Below, one piece after another: positions 57,986 through 64,000 of a DNA stretch of 64,000 nucleotides. Under the pieces are notes generated by a model. The model searched no databases. It saw nothing but the letters and a program-made list of their open reading frames with translations, and was not told the origin of the DNA. Position 1 is the stretch's first letter, and each line of letters opens with the position of its first letter. A program made the position numbers and the translations under genes. Source of the stretch: Sindora glabra. Its lineage: Eukaryota; Streptophyta; Magnoliopsida; Fabales; Fabaceae. The stretch covers positions 84,151,343-84,215,342 of the forward strand of contig CM035229.1 in assembly GCA_020226215.1 (NCBI GenBank), in the 5' to 3' direction.

Positions 57986-60760
57986 ATGAAGAAAAGTTTA
58001 ATTGCTTTTATATATTCAAATGGTACAATTGTTGAGAGATCAATGGGGGTAATGTACAATGGACCTCCCCCAAAGGCTTTGAAATTAAGAGGATGCAGCA
58101 CTATGGATGTTTTGCGGGAGAGAATTCATGCCCGATTGAAGCTTCACGGAGATCAAGTCGTGGGGAAAATTGTTTACAGGTTTCCACAGCATCAAACAGA
58201 GGCTCAATATATGGCATACGAATTGGATGACGATGAAGACTTCGCATGTGCCATAGCAAGCTACGAACAACATCTGACGATGATAACAATGGAGTTGTAC
58301 ACGGAGGTGATCAAATTCGAACTGCACGCTGCCAACCTGGGTTTACAAGAAAGAGTTCCTGCAACTAGATCACCTGTGGTTTCGATGGCTAATGTCAGTA
58401 CTAGTTGTTCGATGGTGCGGGAAGGCCTTCCTTACATGGATGGAATTGAGTTCCACATTTCTGATAGTTATACTCCTGCATTGGACTCATCTGTTGCCGG
58501 TGTTTTTCCGAGAAATATATCACATACCATGATGGGTTCAACAAGTGTCCTACCGGTCGTAGAGGAAGAATCCACTGATCCTGTATTCATGGATGCCCAC
58601 CTTGAGTCTGGTTTTGAGGACAATGAGGTGTCTTGCAGTAGCGATGATGATCGTGACACTGATGACGAGGAACGTGCAACTGCACATGGAGACAGTGTTG
58701 CAACGCGGCGAGTGAGGAGTGACAATGCTACACAGACATCGTATGGTGTCCTTCAAGCTGCTATCTTCTCTCACATTGATTGGGATGCCATAAGGAATCC
58801 TAATGAATTTCCGAAAATAATGAAACTAAGCTATGATTACGAAATGGAGGACTTACAGGTTGGACAAGAGTTTGATTGCAAGGAAGCATTAATTGCTACA
58901 ACTAAGCATTACCACATCAGAAGGCACCACAGTTATTACGTGGAGGAGTCGGATACTAGAAGATTGAGCGTGAAGTGTGATAATTATGGGGACGAATGCA
59001 GATTCTGTCTTAAAGTGTCCTGTCTGAAGAATTCTAACACTTGGACAATAACTCGATTTCCAGGGCCTCACACATGTGTTAATGCCAGTTTGACACAGGA
59101 TCACAAGTCTCTTGACTCCGAGTATATCAGTTCCTTGATACTGGAGATGATTAAAGTGAAGCAAGATGTTCCAATCTAGCTTATACAAGAGAGGGTGGAA
59201 GGCATGTACGGGTATAAGATTTCGTACAGGAAAGCATGGAAGGCGAAACAAAAGGCAATTGTCAAGGTGTACGGTGATTGGGATAAATCGTATGAAGTGC
59301 TTCCCAAATGGTTGGACATTTTAGGCTACTGTGACCAGGCTCTGTTCAAGTTGGAGTCACAGGAATTCGTCACAGTTGAGAACCGTGTTGATCTGTAGAA
59401 ACATATTTTCAACCGAGTTTTCTGGGCTTTCAGGCCATGCATTGCCACATTCCCTTACTGCAAGCAATTCATACAAGTTAATAGAACGCATCTGTATGGC
59501 AAGTACAGAGGCGTGCTACTGATTGCTGTGACCCAGGACGGTAACAAATGTCCTATTCCTTTTGCCTTTGCCATTGTTGATAGGGAGAACTATGAAAACT
59601 GGAGTTGGTTTCTGGCATTACTGTGGGTAAATGTTACGAGCCAGCAAGGAATATGCTTGATATCATATCGACACCGAGCTATAAAAGATGCTGTAGCCAC
59701 CGAAGGCTTGGGATGGCAGTCTCCTCATGCTTTTCACCGGTACTGTATCAGACATATTGCCAGCAACATTCGCAAGAAGTGCGGGGATGACAATGTGAAG
59801 AAAGCTATCCTTAAGATTGATATGCCTTATAGTATAAGTTAGTTGTTGAACCTTTAATCTATAAATTTGTGTATCTGGTAATTCAACCCGGTTAACCTAT
59901 TTGTCTCCGTCTGTCCAGCGTATGAGCCCAGTTAGGAAAAGGCCATGGAGAGATTGGACAACCTTAGCAAAGTCAATGAGGAGATCTACAAGAAGTTGAC
60001 CGCTATTCCGATGGAGAAGTGGACGCTTGCTTATGACGAAGGCAGAAGATATGGTCATATAACGACTAATATTGTAGAGTGCATCAATGGCCTCTTCAAA
60101 GGATTAAGGAAACTATCAATCACAGGCCTTGTTCAACAAATATACTATAGATGTGTCAAGTACTTTGTGGAAAGGGCAAAAGAAGCATATGCTGAACTAC
60201 AACAAGGTCACATATACGCTAGCAGATTCAGACAGGAACTCACGACTATCCAGTTACGTGCTTCTTCTTACCACGTTCGTGCTTATAATAGACAAGGAAC
60301 TAGATTTGAGGTGGTGGAGGGCCCTGATATGGTCAGGGGATCATATGGAAAGATCGTTCAAGTGTTATTAGACAAAGGGCAATGTGAATGTAGACAATTC
60401 TAAGCATATAAGTATCCTTGCGCTTATATTATTACTGCTTGTGCCTCAATCAACATATCATGGGAACCATATGTCGATGTTGTATACAGGCTTGACACAC
60501 TGCTCAATTGCTACAAATCTGAGTGGTGGCTTATTGGGGAGTGGTCGCAGTGGAATAACCTACCACAATTTCCTGTCCTAGTTCTAAATTATGGAAGATT
60601 ACGTGCAAGGAGACGACCAAAGTCGACTCGGATCAGAAATGAGATGGATTGGCCTCAAGAGAGCGGTATAAAGCAAAAATGCGGTCATTGTAAGATGGAA
60701 GGACATAATCGTAGGCGCTGCCCACTACTACATGGGGAGGAAGGCCCTTCTTCGCGCTGA
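57986..60760 (+). pseudogene. MURA-type Mutator transposase, inactivated
   Basis: Exons 57986-59831 and 59919-60760, joined by an 87-bp GT-AG intron in phase 1, give 895 codons. The ATG at 57986 (MKKSLIAFIYSNG) is preferred to an upstream GTG. Order: PB1-like N terminus; acidic linker; zinc-binding DNA-binding domain (FDCKEALIATTKHYHIRRHH, CDNYGDECRFCLKVSC, GPHTC); MULE transposase core; SWIM finger; C-terminal CCHC knuckle (CGHCKMEGHNRRRC). The four in-frame stops are at 59177, 59396, 59933 and 60401. The first catalytic Asp of VDGTHLYGKY is Asn (VNRTHLYGKY, 59480-59482). The Asp of the SDRH motif is Tyr (SYRH, 59666-59668). The SWIM His is Tyr (CECRQF, stop, AYKYPCAY). The Glu in NIVECINGLFK remains. 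No protein with activity can result. Confidence 0.92.
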
Positions 60761-60938
60761 TTTTTATTATTTACTTTCGCATATATGTTATAAAGTATGT
60801 TAGCCAATGTCATAAGTGTAACAATCGTAGATGTTTTTTTTATGGTTGTAAAATTGCACGTCATTGTGTATATGTATGTTACCCCATTACTAGTAATGTG
60901 AACAAACAATCAGTTAATCGTCCAAGTGTATACAAATT

Positions 60939-61450
60939 GGTTAAAATACCAAAATGCGGCTATTTCCTAAACCTTTTTTCACTTTATCGTGATTTTGAAA
61001 GTATTTACCAAAGTACGCAAGACGCCACACTGTACGGTGATTGGGCGTCCGCTGAAGGCGCCTTTCAACATGGCGCCTTCGCTGCACCTAGCTTGTTGTA
61101 TCTGGTAAATGGGTTGGGGCTGGGAGGCGCCATTTCACTTGGCGCCTCCCCCAGCCCCATTTTGTATTTCATAATATTTAATATTTAATTAATTAAATTT
61201 TATAAATTTATATATTTATTTACATAATTTTTATTTTATTATTATTTATAATAAAATTATAATTTTTAAAATATAATTAACTATATTTTATGATATTATA
61301 ATTTATAAAACAAGCTAGGTACAGTGAAGGCGCCATGTTGAAAGGCGCCTTCAGCGACAGTGTGGCGCCTTGCGTACTTTAGTAAATACTTTCGAAACCC
61401 CGATAAAGTGAAAAAAATTTATAAAATAGTCGTATTTTGGTATTTAAACC
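60939..61450. mobile_element. 512-bp non-autonomous MULE (MITE) with 9-bp target duplication
   Basis: Terminal inverted repeats 60939-61095 and 61311-61450 (GGTTAAAATACCAAAA and its counterpart GGTTTAAATACCAAAA) are alike over about 140 bp; the left has an extra 16-17 bp. The flanks are ATACAAATT at 60930-60938 and 61451-61459, a perfect 9-bp duplication, the Mutator hallmark. The interior of about 215 bp is AT-rich, apart from one GGCGCC hairpin near 61122, and does not code. It is inserted between the transposase and the PMD gene and shares terminal sequence with the left end at 54313. Confidence 0.93.
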
Positions 61451-61548
61451 ATACAAATTATTGTGTTGAACTTTGTACTTTAATTGTACAAGTCTGTTAA
61501 CTAAGCGTGTGTTTAAATTTCATTCTAATATTATTCTTGTCGTGGCAG

Positions 61549-64000
61549 ATGGCATCCACATCCCGATGCGTTGATCCTGGACCACGGGATCCTTCACTGT
61601 TGACGGCTCAGGCCTCACACATATCCCAGTCGATTTAGACAGGTCATGTATGAAAATAGTTAGATCTTAATAAACTTGGTTAAACCGTTTTTGAATTGTC
61701 AGACGTGATAATTGGTGATTTTTTTCCTTTTGCAGCCTGACCGTGTGCTCAGGATTCAACGAGCTTATCACTACCATCACTAGCAGCCGCCAGAGTTGAT
61801 TGTCCCCTTTTTACGAGAGGCAGGCTTCTACGGCTTGGCGATGTGCGAGTTTGTGCCGATCGACCATCAGTTGATCAGTGCTTTTGTAAAAAGGTGGAGG
61901 CCGGAGACACACACCTTTCACATGCCGCAAGGAGAGACGACTATTACCCTGCAGGACGTTGCTTTTCAGCTCGGCCTACCCATTGACGGTCGAGTAGTGA
62001 CGGGGCCCACTGTGTGGGGTTGGGGAGCCTTGATAGAGGAGTATTTGGGACTCCAGTTACCGGCGGATGAGAATGTCATCAGAGGGGGCGACTGAAGATG
62101 AGTTGGTTAGAGAGGCATTTCACTCATCTTTCAGATGATGCGGATGAGGTGACAGTGTAGAGATTCGCCTGGGTCTACATTTTACGTCTCATTGGTGGGA
62201 CGTTATTTTCAGACCATTCCGGCACATATGTCCACTTCATGCACTTACCCTTGATCGGACACTTACATGAGGCTGGGACGTACAGTTGGGGATCTGTTTG
62301 CTTGGCCTATCTGTACAGAGAGCTCTGCAAGGCCACCGCTTCGGATTACAGGGAGATAGGAGGGTGTTGCCTACTATTGCAGCTCTGGGCATGAGATAGA
62401 TTTCCCACTATCGCCCCGGCGATAGCTGTTTTAGACATACCAGAGGGGGATGCAGAGATTGGCCCCTTAGCACGCAGGTTAGAAAATTTTTCAACTTTCA
62501 CTTATAATTAAGTTTACTACGAAGTTGTTTAACTTTGTTATTGTACTTGGCAGGTGGCACTATCAGAAGACATTCCAGGATAGTCCGGCACACAGCCTAC
62601 CTTATTACAGATACGTGCTGGACCGTCTTCGACTTGACCAGGTATGTAGGGCATGATGGATTTTTTTTATTTCAGGGCTTTGTCCATTCCATAATCGCAT
62701 TTAAATGACAAAATAAATTTACAACTTCAGATCGCTTGGATCTCGTACACTGAGGAGGTCACCGCATCACTGCCTTAGTACTGCTTTAATGGGAGTGACA
62801 CGTGGAAAGCAGTGGTGCCGCTCATTCACTTTCAGATTGTCGAGTGGCACCAGCCTGATAGGGTTTTGCGGCAGTTTGGACTACGCTAGGCTATTCCAGA
62901 GCCACCAAAGCAGGTGGCGGAGGTCCATTGCCTTCACTTATCCGGTCGGCATGATGAGGAGTGGCACATCCGCCATCAGTCGTATATTGCACTCTGGGAT
63001 ATCCGGCGAGACTTGTGTGCTATCGCCGAGCCGACCGCACTCCTAGTTTTAGGACCACGTTCCGATACATGACATGGTACAGACGGGTTACCAAGCGATA
63101 TATTACACCCGTTGGGGGAGCGCTAGACCTTGTGATAATACTGCGTGCTAATTTTCTGTATCTAATTTTCTTTAAATGCATTAGTTTTATAACTAACTTT
63201 AATGTAAAAAATTTGCACAGGTAGATGAGGTTTCCACACTACAGGACTTCACTACCCCTGAGGGGCAGGCTATGTTCACATTCGATGCGCTTAGATCAGC
63301 GACGGAGTCCATCCTTCATGCCATTCAGGAGGTTGATCATGTGATTATTGACTCACATGTGAAGCCAGCTCCTCATGCCCATCATATCCCAAACCCTGCA
63401 GAGGGTGACCATGATCAGCCTCGCTCTCACCGACGACGTCGCACTGCTCCACGACATACGTCGCAGGCTGATGTTTTGTCCGCTTCGACAGTGCAACAGA
63501 TTCCACCTTCGACTGCCCAGGAGACCATGACGATGATGCCTAATGTTACTGCCTCATCTCATGTGTACCCTACTGCATTTGATGATCCTTTATCCTCCAC
63601 CATGTTCCCGGCTGCACTATATGGGCCGTCGTCATCCCAGATGTACCAGTTTCCTCCTGGTGTTCCATCCTCATTCCAGGGATTTCCACACATACCAGGA
63701 GTTTCATCTTCATTCTATGCCTTTCCTTCCGGTGATGCTGGTCCATCGCAGCCATATCGTCCTGCATTTGATTGGCATACTCAGGATCAGAGATTAGTAC
63801 ATGGTGGCATGATGACAAACGACTCAGAGCTTGTAGATAGAGGTAGAGGTGGAGGCAGAGTAGGAGCCAGAGCGGGAGTTGGAGATAGAGGAGACACAGA
63901 CACTGGGGATGTGACTCCCGAGCCTGCGCAGAGGGTTATTAGATACGGCCGCCACATTACCGATCCTGGATGTGGGACTAGACATCACTTACGTAGACAT
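61549..64000 (+). pseudogene. Plant mobile domain (PMD, MAIN-like) protein gene, degraded and cut by the window end
   Basis: ATG at 61549 (MASTSRCVDPGPRDPSLL) follows a GGCAG. The clearest PMD stretch is 61796-62095: GFYGLAMCEFVPIDHQLISA, FVKRWRPETHTFHMP, ETTITLQDVAFQLGLPIDGR. The PMD continues in another frame after about 62092 (RHFTHLSDDADE, FAWVYILRLIGGTLFSDHSG, HFMHLPLI), then 62550-63120 with frame changes. Candidate introns have the pattern GT...TTTGCAG (near 61643-61735) and ...GGCAG (about 62478-62553). A Ser/Pro/Gly-rich tail with RGRGGGRVGARAGVGDRG ends the window. Stops in the first exon, in YHYHH-stop-QPP and elsewhere, plus frameshifts, mark it as a pseudogene. PMD proteins of plants act in gene silencing; TE-borne PMDs have an unknown role. 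Confidence 0.82.

Larger units (their letters stand above)
54313..64000 (+). mobile_element. Large Mutator-like element (MULE) with transposase and plant mobile domain gene; right end outside the window
   Basis: The left terminal region starts about 54313 (GGTTAAATGTGGCAAAAAAA) and resembles, block by block, the termini of the 512-bp relative at 60939-61450 ('ttattttataaat', 'gtttcg(g)aaa(c/g)tatttac', then GCGCC repeats). Inside lie a tandem array, a broken MURA gene (57986-60760) and a degraded PMD gene (61549 onward), both on the plus strand. The right terminus and 9-bp target duplication are not in the window. The nine bases before the left end are AGTAAGCAT. That MURA and PMD belong to one element is inferred from adjacency and orientation, and agrees with the known capture of PMD genes by Mutator-like elements. 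Confidence 0.7.

Noticed and set aside
58085..58774. Minus-strand ORFs within the MULE gene
   Set aside because: They are antisense shadows of the MURA coding frame.
1..64000. CRISPR array or prokaryotic features
   Set aside because: No short regularly spaced identical repeats with unique spacers; the 145-bp array has no spacers and the content is plant nuclear.

Overview
The window is nuclear DNA of a flowering plant, very probably a eudicot. The evidence is the very AT-rich intergenic DNA, plant-specific gene families with GT-AG introns, plant Ty1/copia elements primed by initiator Met-tRNA, a Mutator-like element with a plant mobile domain gene, and a plant tRNA-Lys. Three host genes are recognisable: an intact glutaredoxin-like gene (7-930, +), a broken laccase gene (20211-27161, +), and a two-exon gene for a GPI-anchored SPARK-domain protein of the At1g61900 type (31204-33151, +). 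A tRNA-Lys(CTT) lies at 49046-49118 (-). Most of the rest is mobile DNA in various states of decay.

Layout. 1-2462: glutaredoxin-like gene and AT-rich spacer. 2468-9070: Copia-A (+), flanked by a CTTTT duplication. 11139-17304: Copia-B (-), a different family, with internal duplications. 17305-20210: spacer with a possible terminal exon on the minus strand, then the laccase promoter. 20211-27161: laccase pseudogene with Copia-C (20529-24876) inserted in exon 2 between ATGTT target duplications. 27162-31203: spacer. 31204-33151: SPARK gene, followed by a duplicated 3' flank. 34665-41344: Copia-D (-), same family as Copia-A, with GATAA duplications. 41345-49000: spacer, a long fold-back hairpin (43902-44078), a probable mitochondrial insert (about 44480-44870), and a 3-kb block of diverged direct repeats that ends beside the tRNA. 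51050-52199: small non-autonomous LTR element. 54313 to the window end: a large Mutator-like element (MULE) with GGCGCC hairpin repeats in its terminal region, a six-copy 145-bp tandem array, a broken MURA-type transposase, and a degraded plant mobile domain (PMD) gene. A 512-bp non-autonomous relative with a perfect 9-bp target duplication sits between the two MULE genes.

How it fits together. The laccase was lost through several lesions: a premature stop, the Copia-C insertion, a shortened exon 4 and a one-base frameshift. Copia-C remains nearly collinear, but most of its premature stops can be explained by C-to-T change in CAA, CAG or CGA codons. The MULE transposase has the same signature and has lost two expected catalytic Asp residues, so it cannot be the active source for its relatives. 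The main novelty is structural: the composite MULE-PMD element, the 5' LTR deletion in Copia-C, the nested duplications in Copia-B and Copia-D, and the fold-back and repeat blocks around 44-49 kb. No CRISPR, operon or other prokaryotic feature is present.
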